Positions 1 to 10,998 of a DNA stretch of 64,000 bases are shown here, piece after piece. The translations under genes and the position numbers were made by a program. The notes beneath the pieces were generated by a model. The model worked only from the letters and a program-made list of their open reading frames with translations, had not been told where the DNA came from and made no database searches. This DNA comes from Aralia elata. Lineage: Eukaryota > Streptophyta > Magnoliopsida > Apiales > Araliaceae. Positions within the stretch are counted from its first letter, which is position 1; each line of letters begins with the position of its first letter. The stretch covers positions 86,897,265 through 86,961,264 of the forward strand of contig CM068386.1 in assembly GCA_034770075.1 (NCBI GenBank), in the 5' to 3' direction.

Positions 1-948
1 GAGTATTGAGTTGCTCAAATTTGGTTCACAAAATTTATCAAGTATAAAATAAGGTTTGATTGAAGCTCGTTTAGCTACCGAGTCGAGCACGATCTCGAAT
101 TGAGCCCGAACAGTTTGAACTTTTAGAAAGAGTATGATTCGAGTATCAATAGAAAATTGTAATTTAAAGAGGTTCGAGTAATTTATTGAACTTTAAAATT
201 TGCTCATATTTGAACCATTTATATTTTGAGTTGAGCTCGAATTGAACTTTTAGTCGAGCGAGTATGAATTAAACCCGAACTATTTGCTCATTTTACAGCC
301 TTAGCTACAGGACCCATAATATATGAAATCGAAGCTAACGATGAGCCCTACTAAAAGTATTAACTTCGGTCATGACAGATACCGTTTTAAGCCCAAAAGA
401 GGACGAGAAAGATGTGTTTGGGCCCTTCAAAATTTTTACTAGTTTTTGGACTTATTTGGGTTTTGCGTAATTTTACTATTCCTCTCATAATTAAGGTTTT
501 CAACTTAATTTTTAGTATTTAAAAGATGATTTCGTGTGTTTTTAGGGTTAGCTCTTATTATTCAGATTATATCAAAATATTGTGGTTGCTTAATTAATTT
601 ATCCAACTTTGTGAATTCGTGTGATTGAAAAGTTACATAAATTCAATTCTTGTGATTATTTATATTCTCTTTTTAGTCTTTCGTTGTGTCAACAAGGTTA
701 TGACTTATAAGTCTCAATAAAATTAAGAAACAGAACTTATATTACCCGAAAATGTTTTAGTCAAAATATTGAATTCTTTAAAAAAAAATGTTATATCAAA
801 TAACATTATGTGTTGTACCATGCAACACTTATTTTGAAATATATAACTTACTTTACCAGAAAAATAAAAGCTCAAAAAGAAAGTACACTTCAAGTTTCAA
901 TTTGGGTCGGGAAAGTAATAGTTTTAAAGTCAATGTCAATTATTTGAA
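1..948. other. AT-rich intergenic DNA, no gene seen
   Basis: No supportable coding region or RNA gene. The first 300 bases contain many copies of a degenerate gagctcga/tcgagctcga-type motif, a texture common in old plant repeat DNA. Nothing more specific can be assigned. Confidence 0.5.
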
Positions 949-1622
949 CTAGCTCATAATCCCGTGTGAAGCACGCTTTTTTTAATAATAAAAGTAGTCA
1001 TGTATTGTTTGTATCTTTTTTATACTATACTAATATGTTAACTATAAGAATAATAGATTAATATTGTGTAGAATATTTTTATAAGAAAATTATTTCCTTC
1101 TAAATATATTATTTAACTAATAATGTATAACTAATTATTAATAAAAATAAATAAATAACTTTAGAAATCTACAATAATAGTTCATTATTTTATATGATAT
1201 AAATGATAGTATTCATCTTCTTTTTTTTTTTTTGACAAGAATAGTATTCATCTTTAAATTAATTATTTTATTTATTTATATATTGTTATATTCATCAATT
1301 TATGTAATAGGTAAGATCTTATTTAAAATCAAATAATTTTTCTTATATAACTTAATAATAAAAAATCAACATAATTAAATATTTTTGTTACCAAGAATAA
1401 AGAACACTAACTAAATTAAAAATGGATGAGAATAAGAGATAGTGTTAAGTAGATATTTATAATAGTAAGAATGTAGATGAAAATATTTTGAAATCAAATA
1501 ATAGATGGTAAAATAGTTTATTTTCCTAAATTTGAGTGTTGAATGACCATTCGTAAATTTTAGGGTTGAGAGACGATTTTGTACTATTTATTATATCTAT
1601 AGATATAATTTATAGATATAGA
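949..1622 (-). mobile_element. Non-autonomous Helitron-like element
   Basis: Read on the minus strand, the stretch begins TCTATATCTATAAATTATAT at 1622 and ends near 949 in a short hairpin (GCGTGC-ttc-ACACGGG), about 8 bases before CTAG. The flanking bases are A at 948 and T at 1623, as expected for Helitron insertion between A and T. No Rep/helicase coding is present, so it would be non-autonomous. A related end (aaattttagggttgaga followed by a WTTATTATAT tract) recurs at 30700-30781. The hairpin stem is imperfect and only one complete copy is visible, so the call is tentative. Confidence 0.45.
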
Positions 1623-1756
1623 TTTTGTAAGATGTAGTCAAATATTAAATATTCAGCATACATAGATGGGTATATTTATAAATTGATAAATATAAATACC
1701 CACATTTTATTTTTCTTGTCCCTCTGAACTTAATGTCAACTCTGAAGTCCGAATAT

Positions 1757-2480
1757 TGTTAATTCTCAATTTCGTCCAAGACTTGTCGCCAGATTAGAAA
1801 GTGGAATAAACCTATAAAAAGGACACACTGGTGACCTGACAACGGTAGCCGCTAAGGAGAAGCCTCTAGTGTGAGAATCAATACAAAGTTTGAATGGATA
1901 AAGCGATTAACCATGGAGGCATTAGGATTTAGAGCTAATATAATAATATTGTGTGTGTGTGTGTTTTGCACCTCATGCACCTTGTATTTATAGAGTTTCT
2001 ACACCGCATTAGGAGGGATGGATCCTTAGTTGAGTCAACAAAAGAATTGTCCTTTTCTTAAGTCCTCGTAGAAAAGGGTATTTCCATGCAGAGATGGAAT
2101 CCTTTATGGATATTACTAGCTGATACTTGGCTAGCAAGTAATGTTAAGAGCGTAAATACTTTAGCCTTGCCCAAGTTTAAGGGAAGTTAGAATATATTTA
2201 ACAGTGGCTCCTTGGGTCAAGCCAATTAGAAGCTAGCGAAATATGGCCTTAACATTTCCCCTCACTCCTGCAGAGAATGAAATAAGGTGGAGGAATTAAC
2301 ATTAAGAAAAGGCTTCGGGAGTCCGAAGGACTACCAGACTGAATACAAAGCCCAAAAGGGGTATCCAATATATTACTAGATGAGTCACCCTCAATTTAGA
2401 AATGATGTCTTTATCTTTTTAAAAAGGAAGCGATCTGCTCAAATGTGGGCTTAAGAGGCATTCACCGAGCCAATCATGGG
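1757..2480 (+). repeat. Dispersed repeat family R1, copy A (LTR-like)
   Basis: Begins TGTTAATTCTCAATTTCG and matches 3881-4089 plus 16465-16900 over long stretches, for example aaagcgattaaccat, gcattaggatttagagc and the TAACATT-CCCCTCACTCC block near 2250. A third relative is at about 31105-31460. The TG start, a TATA-like cttgtatttatagagtt near 1980 and the dispersal suggest an LTR or LTR-derived repeat. The order of sub-blocks differs between copies A and B, so element ends cannot be fixed. No coding is seen. Confidence 0.5.
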
Positions 2481-3589
2481 CTTCTAGTAAGTGAACTTTA
2501 ACCCGTTTGGGAATCAATGATTCGGGTCGCCAATTATATATCCCCAAGATGTACTCTTCGGTCATTGAATCGCACTACAGAGCCTCAAATGTAAGTTCTT
2601 TTAAAACTATTAGATCAAAAGATGAGGAGTCATGCAGAAAAGAGCGATAGAGCCAAAAGGTGCAAAGGTCTTAATTGGCATTATTTAGATTGCGTCTTTT
2701 GTAATTCTGAGCCTTTCGATCATCGAGCAAGTTTTTTCATATACTCAGAGATGACGATCATAATTGAGATGACATGTTCACTCGAAGATAATAGTTTACA
2801 CAAAACTTTATCCGATTCGAGGAAGTTCATATTATATGTACAAATAATTATAATATAGATAAAATAAAAGCTGATTCGAAAGTTTTTCAAATTTAAAAAA
2901 CTGATCAGAAACTAAGAACATGAACTTTGTGCCATCATGGATAACATGTGACAGAGTACACAATATATTACTTGTAATTAAGTGATGATATAATGTGCAC
3001 AAATCTGTGCAATAAATTAACTAGAAAACAAGTTAATTGAATAGAGAAGATAAACACTTAACTTTATTTTTGTAGCATTTTGTCCCACTTTGTATAGGTA
3101 GATGATATACATTGGAATGTTGAGTTAAACCTTATTTGACACTAAACATATATGTGCCCCCAATCTTTTGAAGCTTTTTTTTTTTATATAAAAAAGGTGT
3201 AAAAGATTTTAATATTAATGAAAGATCTATCAGAGGGGGATAAGTCGTAAAGATTCATGAATACACTTATGATTAGGTAGTTGAGGTCATGTGAGAAACC
3301 GTCGATGTAGGTATCTGAAGTCTTAACCAGTAAACTCGCAATCAAAGCTAATTCCAAGCTGCCTAAGTTATAAAGAATATTTATGAGTGAATTGATTCTG
3401 CTGATGGCCGATACGTTGGTGCATGCTGACGGTGTAGGAAAGGATAACTGATGTTTTAGTAACCGAAAAAGATAGTTGTCCCTTTCCGGATAATAGTTAA
3501 TCTTAGTGCCAAAGCCAAAGTCCAAAAAGATGTCCAAACATGTATGTGCTCCACGGAGGGGGCTAATGTTAAATCCTTGAAGTACCTAG
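2481..3589. other. Intergenic, no supported gene
   Basis: AT-rich DNA between R1 copies A and B. A 117-codon minus-strand open frame at 3184-3537 has no recognisable motif and is not called. If R1 is an LTR, this would be element interior, but no primer-binding site or pol motif is visible. Confidence 0.4.
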
Positions 3590-3765
3590 CGCAGGCATGC
3601 ACAACACTGGGGCGCGCAGGGGCAAGTTAGGTCCTCGCGGGCATTAGGGCACGGTTGGCGCCTGCTGAGCACGCTGGGACGCGCGAAAGTGCGACTGGGC
3701 CCTACTGGGTGCGCCGACTCAAGTGGCACGAGTAGTGGGCACACACTGAGATCTCCTTTATTCAG
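3590..3765. other. Short GC-rich island in AT-rich DNA
   Basis: About 175 bases are markedly GC-rich (tggggcgcgcaggggcaag, cacgctgggacgcgcgaaag) while both sides are strongly AT-rich. No coding or RNA structure is recognised. It may be a remnant of a different repeat class. Confidence 0.4.
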
Positions 3766-3880
3766 GCAACTTAATGGAATAATATGAAGGTTAATCTTGA
3801 TGGATTTTTCAGCCAAATTAGATAATTTAGGCAATGAAAAAAATTATCTAAACCGCTATAGGCATTCCTTTTAGGCCCAA

Positions 3881-4089
3881 TGTTGACACTTAATTTCCTC
3901 TAAGACTTGTCACCGGATCTGAAAGTGGAATAAATCTGCAAAAAGGAACACACCGATGACTCGACAACAGTAGCCACCAGGGAGAAGCCTTCGGTGTAAG
4001 AATTAAAACAAGGTTTGGGAGAATAAAGCGATTAACCATTGAGGTATTAGGATTTAGAGCCAATATAATAATATTGTGCATGTGTTTTG
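3881..4089 (+). repeat. R1 copy B, left half (interrupted by Copia-1)
   Basis: Starts TGTTGACACTTAATTTC and runs parallel to copy A up to ...gtgcatgtgttttg. It breaks exactly at the Copia-1 5' LTR and resumes at 16465 with caccacgtataccttgc. The last five bases, TTTTG (4085-4089), are the target duplication. Confidence 0.75.
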
Positions 4090-4371
4090 TGGTTAGAATT
4101 GCATATTTGATTTGATGATGATGAGATAAAATTAATGTATATTTGTACCAGTAGCTTTTATAAAGCCCTTAAATAAAAATATGATGTACAAACACTTAGA
4201 ATAAAAGATCAAACTTGTTAGGTTGATCTATTGAGCTGAACATATGTATAAATGATAGGGTTGAATCGATCATATAGTCAGAATCAAACGATCGTAAAGC
4301 TGTTCTAAGGAATTGTAAAGTCCATTGAAGATCGTAGAGTCAACAAAGCTATCGTAGAGTATTCAGAGCAA

Positions 4372-4700
4372 GATCGCAGAGTCTGCTAGGAGTTTGTAAA
4401 GTTAAATCAAGATCGCAGAGTTTGCAGAAAAATCATAGAGTTCACTTTAAGATCGTAAGGTGGAGCAAAGATAGTAGAGTCTGCCAGGAGTTCGTAAAGT
4501 TAAATCATGATCGCAGAGTCTGCAAAAATATCATAGAGTTTAGTCTAAGTTCGTAAGGTGGAACAAAGATCGCAAAGTCTGACATGAGTTCGTAAAGTTA
4601 AATCAAGATCGTTGAGACTGCAGAAAAATCGTAGAGTTCACTCTAAGATCGTAAGGTGGAGTAAAGATCACATAGTCTGCTTAGAGATCATAGAGCAAAT
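4372..4700 (+). repeat. 98-bp tandem repeat in Copia-1 5' LTR (three full units plus part)
   Basis: Units begin at 4372, 4470, 4568 and (partial) 4666, so the period is exactly 98 bp. Each unit has two related half-blocks built on GATCGCAGAGTCTGC followed by GATCGTAAGGTGGAGCAAA. The same arrangement with the same copy number is in the 3' LTR, so the array predates insertion. Confidence 0.9.
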
Positions 4701-5118
4701 CATAAAGTGTCTCTCAATTCGCAGAGCAAGCCGATCGTAGAGAAGATCTTAGAGTACATAACTTTGAGTGAATCAAGCCAAAAACTCTACGATCTCCATA
4801 AAACTCTACAAACAGTCAAAGTCGTAGAGCATGTCAGGTCTGACATGAGACTGACATTGAGGAGCCTTGCAAAGTGAAGAACCTCAGATGTTTGCCGATC
4901 ATCTTAAGTTCAAATTAAAGATTAGATCGAGTTGTCTCTAATAGCTAGTTTAGCGATGTGACATCATCCACATGGTAGGTACTGCAGTAGTCAGAAGTGA
5001 CCTATCGAGCCAAAAGTAAGCTGACATATCCTCCTTGAAAGTCAATATCAAAGATCTTCTAGGATCGAGGCATTAAATGCACAACGACAAGTTTCCAATG
5101 GGAAAATCTCGAGGACTT

Positions 5119-5126
5119 CTATAAAG
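5119..5126 (+). promoter_or_regulatory. LTR TATA box
   Basis: CTATAAAG in the context gacttctataaagggga, with a matching tttataaaag at 15751-15760 in the 3' LTR. It lies about 690 bases before the LTR end, so the R region would be internal to the LTR. Transcription start not determinable. Confidence 0.5.
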
Positions 5127-5312
5127 GGGACTAAAGATTCAATCAAATAGTATGAATCACGAATTTTAAGCTGAATTGCTGCCCAATCTCCAAGAAAAGC
5201 TCAACTCTACGAAATCGAGAACAATTTGTTCTGCTACTAAGTCCTTAAGAAGTTGTGCTCAACGCAACTTAATAGCACCTCAAAAATCACCTTTCTCATT
5301 GGGATTTGCTAG

Positions 5313-5459
5313 TCTAAGTGACTACTTGTTACCAAGTCTTAGTGACTTGAAGAGTTTTTTGTGAACTGGTCTGAGTGACCCTTTGCTAAATCTGAGTGAC
5401 TTGAAGGAATCTAAGTGATTCATTGTTGTAATAGATCTTAGTGATCTGATCTAAGTGAT
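5313..5459 (+). repeat. Array of TCTNAGTGAY motifs in the LTR
   Basis: Seven copies of TCTNAGTGAY at 5313, 5337, 5370, 5391, 5410, 5436 and 5450. The same array is in the 3' LTR near 15950-16110. Placed just downstream of the TATA box, it would be in the transcribed leader if the TATA box is used. Confidence 0.7.
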
Positions 5460-5808
5460 TAACCCCCTCTATCCTTACTGGAATTCCTGCTCGCAGAGTA
5501 GAAGACTGGACTGGGAGTCATTTATGCTTTGAACCACTTGAAAATTTCTTGTGTCATTTACTTTTCAGCACTTACATTTCTGCATCTAATTTTTATATGT
5601 CTGTGACTTAATTTCATAAAGACTAATTTCAGAACTGAGATTTTCCTTAAATCTTTCAAGGGTTTTTCAAACTAATATTCCGTTGTGCATAAATAATTAA
5701 ATTTGTTTAATGAATTATCAGGTAATATTTCATTTAAAATAAAAAGTTTTAAAGATCTATTCAAAACCCCCCTTTCTAGATCTTATTGTGTCTTTGGGAT
5801 AGAACAAG

Positions 5809-5820
5809 TGGTATCAGAGC
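5809..5820 (+). other. Copia-1 primer-binding site
   Basis: TGGTATCAGAGC two bases after the 5' LTR, complementary to the 3' end of plant initiator tRNA-Met. This fixes the LTR boundary at 5806. Confidence 0.9.
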
Positions 5821-5862
5821 AAGTTCTCTTGAATAAGAGGTTAAATTGCTTGAGTTGATCTA

Positions 5863-6955
5863 ATGGCACAAAATAAAATTAGTTATGAACTTGGTGGTGG
5901 AAACAAGACACTCCTTTGCAATAGAGATAAATTTGCTAATTGGAAAGTTCGTATATGGATGCTATTGATGAAGACCTATTCGACGCTGTCATTAGTGGTC
6001 CTTATGTACCAACAAAGCTTGAAATAACAATAGATGATCCAAACAAAGTGGTTGTCAAGTAGAGAGCTGAATGGACAAACATGGAGAAGAAGATGGTGCA
6101 GTTGGACAAGAGGGCCAAGAACATCCTGTTCATGGCTCTAGAAAATGAACTATTCAAAAATGTCATTAACTGCACAACAACCAAGGAGGTTTAGGAAGCC
6201 CTGTTGGTCATACACGAAGGCACCAGAGAGGTCAGGGAGAATAAACAGTCCCTGCTTACCTAGTAATTATTTTCTCACTTGCCTGGAGAGAACATTATCG
6301 CCACATAAGAAAGATTCAATGTGCTGCTTAACTCTCTGAGGGTGTATGAGAAGGTCTACCCAAACTAGGACCTCAACATCAAGTTTATGAGAGCGTTGCC
6401 TAGCAAGTGGGATGCCAAAACCACTGCTATTCGAGAGTCAAAGAATTTTCACAAGATAACCGTGCAAAAGCTCTATGGTAATCTCCTTACCTATGAGATA
6501 GAGCTGAACTAGTGGGCAGAAACCATATTAGAGGGAAAGAAGAAAGAGATGGGTTACTCTCAAGGCATCAGAAGCAACCTCCAAAGCCCCAGTTGTAGTA
6601 GAGTTTGATGATGATGAAGACATCGCGCTGCTCGCTAGAAGATTGAGGAAGTTTATGCGGAAAGGCAGAAGTAGCAGGCTAAGAAAATACAACAACAACA
6701 ATAACAAAAGCAACAGCAACAAAGATCATGTGAAGGATCTATGCTATAATTGTAAGAAACTAGGTCACTATATCGCAGAGTGCACCAAGCCCCAACGAGA
6801 ATAGCTGAAGAAGGATAAGAAGAAGTCAGCTCCAAAGAAGGATTCCAAGAGCTACAAGAAGTTTCAGAAGAAAAAGGACAAGGGTTTAGTCATTAAAGGA
6901 TCGTAGAGTAACTCGGAGAATGATTCAAGCTCTAAGTCAAGAGAAAATGAAGGAC
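5863..6955 (+). pseudogene. gag: Copia-1 gag with CCHC zinc knuckle (broken)
   Basis: Starts ATG at 5863 (MAQNKISYELGGGNK) and shows the copia gag core (NWKVRIWM; ENELFKNVINCTTTKEV; LPSKWDAKTTAI). A CCHC zinc knuckle, CYNCKKLGHYIAEC, lies at 6742-6783. A small deletion near 5955 shifts the frame, and several in-frame TAG/TAA stops follow, at positions where relatives usually have Gln or Trp. Gag packages element RNA in cytoplasmic particles; this copy cannot make a full-length protein. Confidence 0.85.
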
Positions 6956-6960
6956 CTTAA

Positions 6961-7347
6961 GTGGCCAACCTATGTTTAATGGCCATAGAAGCAGATTCTG
7001 GCAACACCACTGATCGTCAAAAAATTGACATCAGTGAGGCATTTGATTTTAACTCCACTGATATAGATATTAATGATCTAAGAACTGCATTATATGACAT
7101 TACATTAGATCTGCATCAATATATGAAATGGTTCAGGATTCTATCAAAGGACCATTCTCTTCTTCAAGAGGAGAAAGAGAAAGTTCAAGTAGAGTTGGAA
7201 ACAACACTACGAAGTGTTGTCTCTCTCTCCAACCTTGAGGCAGAGAATGAGAAATTGAGGCAGATAACTGAACGCAATGCACAGAGAGAGTTAATCCTAA
7301 CCTCTAAGATAGATGAGCTAGAAAAGACAATCGTTATGTGGAATTGA
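6961..7347 (+). pseudogene. Copia-1 gag-to-protease linker with coiled coil
   Basis: An open stretch starting VANLCLMAIEADSGN, joined to gag through a TAA that looks like a mutated CAA. Residues 60-125 are rich in Leu, Glu and Lys with heptad spacing (LLQEEKEKVQVELE; LEAENEKLRQITERN), suggesting a coiled coil. Sirevirus-type Gag-Pol proteins commonly have such a linker here. It is not an independent gene. Confidence 0.7.
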
Positions 7348-8029
7348 TCTTCTTCGTTAATGCACGAGTCAAAGAGCAGTCTCTGACAGATTAGGTTTGA
7401 GATTTGGGGATTCTTCCTCAGATCCAAGTGTAGACAAATCGATGGAGACTAACAATAACAATGCTTCTTCTTCCCATAGAGGCATTGTGTTTATGAAATC
7501 CAAAGAGGTCGTTGAGCCTATTATTCCTAGTTGCCCAATCTCCGTGGATCAAATTGTTGTTCCTAAGAATAATAGATCATATACTGGCCTTGGATTTATG
7601 AAATCGTAGAGTAAGCCAAAGTCTACGATCAAGCCTCGAAGGGTCGTAGAGTCAGGTAAACTAACTCTACGAACCAACCAGGCCTGAAACGTGGAATTGA
7701 TTCCTACTTTATGAAACCACAAAATTGTAGAACAGTATGGAAGCAAAGAGAGTTTCAGTAGGGAAGAAAAGTTCCTAATAACTATCATCCACACGTGTCT
7801 TTGATGGGAAGGAATCCGCGCACACACTCACATATGCATCATATTAAATGATATGCCTATCATAAATATGGCCATGTAGTTGTATTATGTTATTTCAATG
7901 ATTATTATTCTGCATATTATAGACCTAAAATCAAGTAGATTTGGGTCTCCAAGGGTACTAACAAGTCAGGACCCAAGCAAGTTTGGATACCAAAATAAAA
8001 GATAATTTTTATTGTAGGTATAAAGCTCC

Positions 8030-8300
8030 ACTAATTCCATCTAGTATCTCAATAGTGGATGCTCAAGACATATAACCAGCAACAGTGCTCTCTTGTCAAA
8101 CTTCAAGGAGAAAGATGGTCCTACAGTTGTATTTAGAGACAATAATTATGGGAAGACTCGTGGATATGGCTCAATTGGGAATGGTGTTGTATCATTTAGT
8201 AAAGTAACCTATGTTGAAGGACTGAAGCACAATTTGTTAAGCATCAACTGACTGTGTGACAAAGGACATTAGGTAATCTTCCTCAACAACTAGTGTCAAG
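8030..8300 (+). pseudogene. Copia-1 aspartic protease, active-site Asp changed to Asn
   Basis: The motif reads NSGCSRHITSN where copia proteases have DSGCSRH; the catalytic GAT has become AAT at 8051-8053. The downstream region (YGSIGNGVVSF...VEGLKHNLLSIN) is recognisable but has in-frame stops. It would not cleave the polyprotein. Confidence 0.85.
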
Positions 8301-8429
8301 TTCGAGACCTGGAATCAAACTTATTAAAGTTGACTGGAATTAGGGAAGACAATGTATACGTGGTTAATCTCACTGAGCTAAGTGCATCAGAAACAACTTG
8401 CTTCTTCACTAAAGCATCAGAAGATGTTA

Positions 8430-9330
8430 GCTGACTGTGGCATCATAGATTATCTCGCCTGAACTTCAAAAGTATGTCAAAGCTTATCTCCAAAGACCTA
8501 GTCTCAGGCTTGTCGAAGCTAAATTTTGTCAAAGAAAAACCTTGCAAAGCCTGTTAGCTTGGAAAACAAATAAGAAGCTCATTCAAAAGTAAGGTAGTCA
8601 ACTCTAATGATAGGCCCTTACAGTTGCTACACATGGATCTCTTTAGGCCTATCCCAACTGCTAGTCTTAGAGGTAAAAGGTACTCACTGGTGATAGTAGA
8701 TGACTACATCAGGTTCACATGTGTATTCTTCTTAAGCTCTAAGGATGAAACTGGCTCTCAACTAGTCAAATTCTTCAAGCTGGTCAAGAATGAGAAGGGC
8801 GAGAAGATTAAAACAATAAGGATTGATCATGGAAGGGAATTCGACTTCTCTGAGGTAGATAAGTTCTGCGAAGATAATGGTATTCATCATAATTTTTAAG
8901 CTCCAAGAACTCCACAACAAAATGGAGTAGCTGAGAGGAAGAATAGAACTCTTATAGAGGTTGGAAGGATGCTTCTAGCAGCAGCTCGTCTCCTTGAATA
9001 TTTTTGGACTGAAGCTGTCAACACTACTTGCTACACACAGAACATAGCACTGATTCATTCTATGCTTAAGAAGGTGCCCTACGAGTTATGAAAAAGGAAG
9101 GAAGACAAACATCAGTTACTTTCATGTCTTTAGTTATGGGTGCTACATCCTCAACAACGGGAAGGGATACCTGACCAAATTCTAGCCCAAGTTAGACGAA
9201 GAGATATTTCTTGGATACTCTATGGGTAACAAAGCCTATAGAGTGTTTAATAAGAAATCGTTGAGTGTTGAAATGACTATCCATATTACCTTCAACGAAT
9301 CTGACTTAGGAGAATGAAGGAAAGTTGTGT
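8430..9330 (+). pseudogene. Copia-1 integrase (broken)
   Basis: The GAG-pre-integrase/zinc region (LWHHRLSRLNF...CKAC) is followed by the core. Catalytic Asp in LLHMDLFRP, Asp in IRIDHGREF and Glu in NGVAERKN are all present. Stops at CKAC*LGK and NF*APRTP and a frameshift near 9090 interrupt it. The core continues through KLDEEIFLGYSMGNKAYRVF. DNA integration would not be possible from this copy. Confidence 0.87.
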
Positions 9331-9639
9331 CGTTTGACGAGATCGTAGAGCAGGACCTAGCGATCGCAGAGTATGGGAACCCTATGATTGAAGAATTTGA
9401 AGCCATAGAGCTAGACCCAACAATCATAGTACTGGAGAAGGAGAACGTAAAGTCTTTAGTTTCAAAGATGGAGACCCTATGAATCGAGGAAGCTGCAAAA
9501 CATGAACCAGATCTTGAAGAACTCAGGCAAGAAGGCACGAGAATAGATGTTCCAACTAGAAGCAAATAGGTAAGAGATCATTCCCAAGACCTGATCATTA
9601 GGGATCCTAATGTAAGGATTAGGACAAGGTCAGATACAC

Positions 9640-10135
9640 AGAACGAATGCTTTTTCCTACGGTTTTTCTATCAGATGGAGCCCAAAAAGATCAAAGAAGC
9701 TTTGGAAGACTCAAGTTGGATTGAAGCTATGCAAGAGGAGCTGAACTAGTTTGAAAGAAGCAAAGTCTAGAGGCTAATCCCAAGACCAAAAGATCATCTA
9801 GTCGTCGACACCAAATCGGTATTCAGAAACAAGATGGATGAAGATGGGGAGATCACAACGAACAAAGTAAGACGGTGGCCAAAGGATACTAGCAGGAAGA
9901 AGGGATCGACTATGATAAGACCTTTGCTCCTATTGCTAGATTGGAAGCCATCAGAATGTTCCTAGCTTATACTACCCACATGAAATTCAAAATCTTCCAA
10001 ATGGATGTCAAGAGTGCATTTCTTAATGGAAAACTTCAAGAAGAGGTTTATATAGAACAACCTCCAGGTTTTGCCAACCCAACATTTTCGAATTATATCT
10101 ATAAGTTAAATAAAGCTTTTTATGGTTTAAAGCTC
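9640..10135 (+). pseudogene. Copia-1 reverse transcriptase, catalytic core deleted
   Basis: Begins near SSWIEAMQEEL, with frameshifts around 9870. The last part (9941-10135) is open and holds the first catalytic Asp in FQMDVKSAFLNG and the PPGF and YKLNKAFYGLK motifs. It then jumps at about 10130 straight into the RNase H motif STAEAEY. The block that normally follows, including the YVDD box, is missing. Confidence 0.9.
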
Positions 10136-10470
10136 TACTGCAGAAGCTGAGTACATTATTGTTGGTAGCTGTTGTGATCAAATTCTGTGGATAAAGAATT
10201 AGCTGGCTGACTATGGGTTTGAGTTTAAATCTATTCCTATATTCTGTGATAATACCAATGCTATAACTATAACCTATAATCCTGTTATGCATTCTAGGAC
10301 TAAGCATATAGACATCAAATAGGGATCATGCTCAAAATAGAAATATATCATTGCATTTCATCTCAACTGAAAATTAACTTGTTGATGTGTTCACCAAACC
10401 CTTAGATGAATTCAAATTTAATAAGCTAATTAGTGAGTTAGGAATGTTAAATAATTTTCAACCCTATATT
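10126..10470 (+). pseudogene. Copia-1 RNase H, C-terminal part
   Basis: STAEAEYI, FCDNTNAI and HSRTKHIDI are the RNase H landmarks, followed in a shifted frame by LVDVFTKPLDEF and ISELGMLN, the usual end of copia Pol. The N-terminal part with the first catalytic Asp is lost in the deletion at about 10130. Stops interrupt the rest. Confidence 0.85.
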
Positions 10471-10998
10471 ATGCCTTGGAAGTTACTAACTGTGCAGGAA
10501 GCAATCATAGAACAATTCAAGAAGAGATAAGTTCGTAGAGTGCTTCATTGTACGAAGATGTTCGTAGAGTGGTTCGTAGAGTGAAGGAACTCGTAAAGTG
10601 GATCATCGAGCAGAGAGGTATCGTAGAGTTAAAAGACTTTGTAAAAGCTTACTCTACGTTATCTATTAGGTCCCAGAGCTAAAAGACAATAATTAAAATG
10701 CGTGGACATCAACTCTAAAGAAAGCGAGTGAGAAGAAAAAGTTAATGCGCTACAGCTGTGAATAACAGTTATGACGCGATGTGTGCTCAATTATCGCTCG
10801 AAATGTGTCCCACTTAGCCGAATTAAAGGGAAATGACTTAAAAAATCTTCAAAATTTTCATCTGACCTTTACTATTCATTTTACAATCTGAGATCTCATC
10901 TTTTAAAACCCTCTCTGACTTTCAAGTCCTAGTTTCTCAAAATCTAGAAAACTCAAACACTTTTTGTTCCATTTTAGTTTAAATCTATAACAGAGAAG

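Larger units (their letters stand above)
4090..5806 (+). repeat. Copia-1 5' LTR
   Basis: 1717 bp, starting TGGTTAGAATTG and ending GGGATAGAACA. It aligns along its length with 14734-16459 with many scattered substitutions. It contains a 98-bp tandem repeat (4372-4700), a short-motif array (5313-5459) and a TATA box. Confidence 0.92.

Noticed and set aside
2622..2858. 78-codon plus-strand open frame
   Set aside because: No motif, AT-rich low-complexity composition, no splice or promoter context.
3184..3537. 117-codon minus-strand open frame
   Set aside because: No recognisable domain; lies between two R1 repeat copies. Kept only as a mention.
6528..6722. Leu-rich minus-strand frame in Copia-1 gag
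   Set aside because: Shadow of the Gln/Lys-rich gag coding on the plus strand (CAACAA repeats read backwards).
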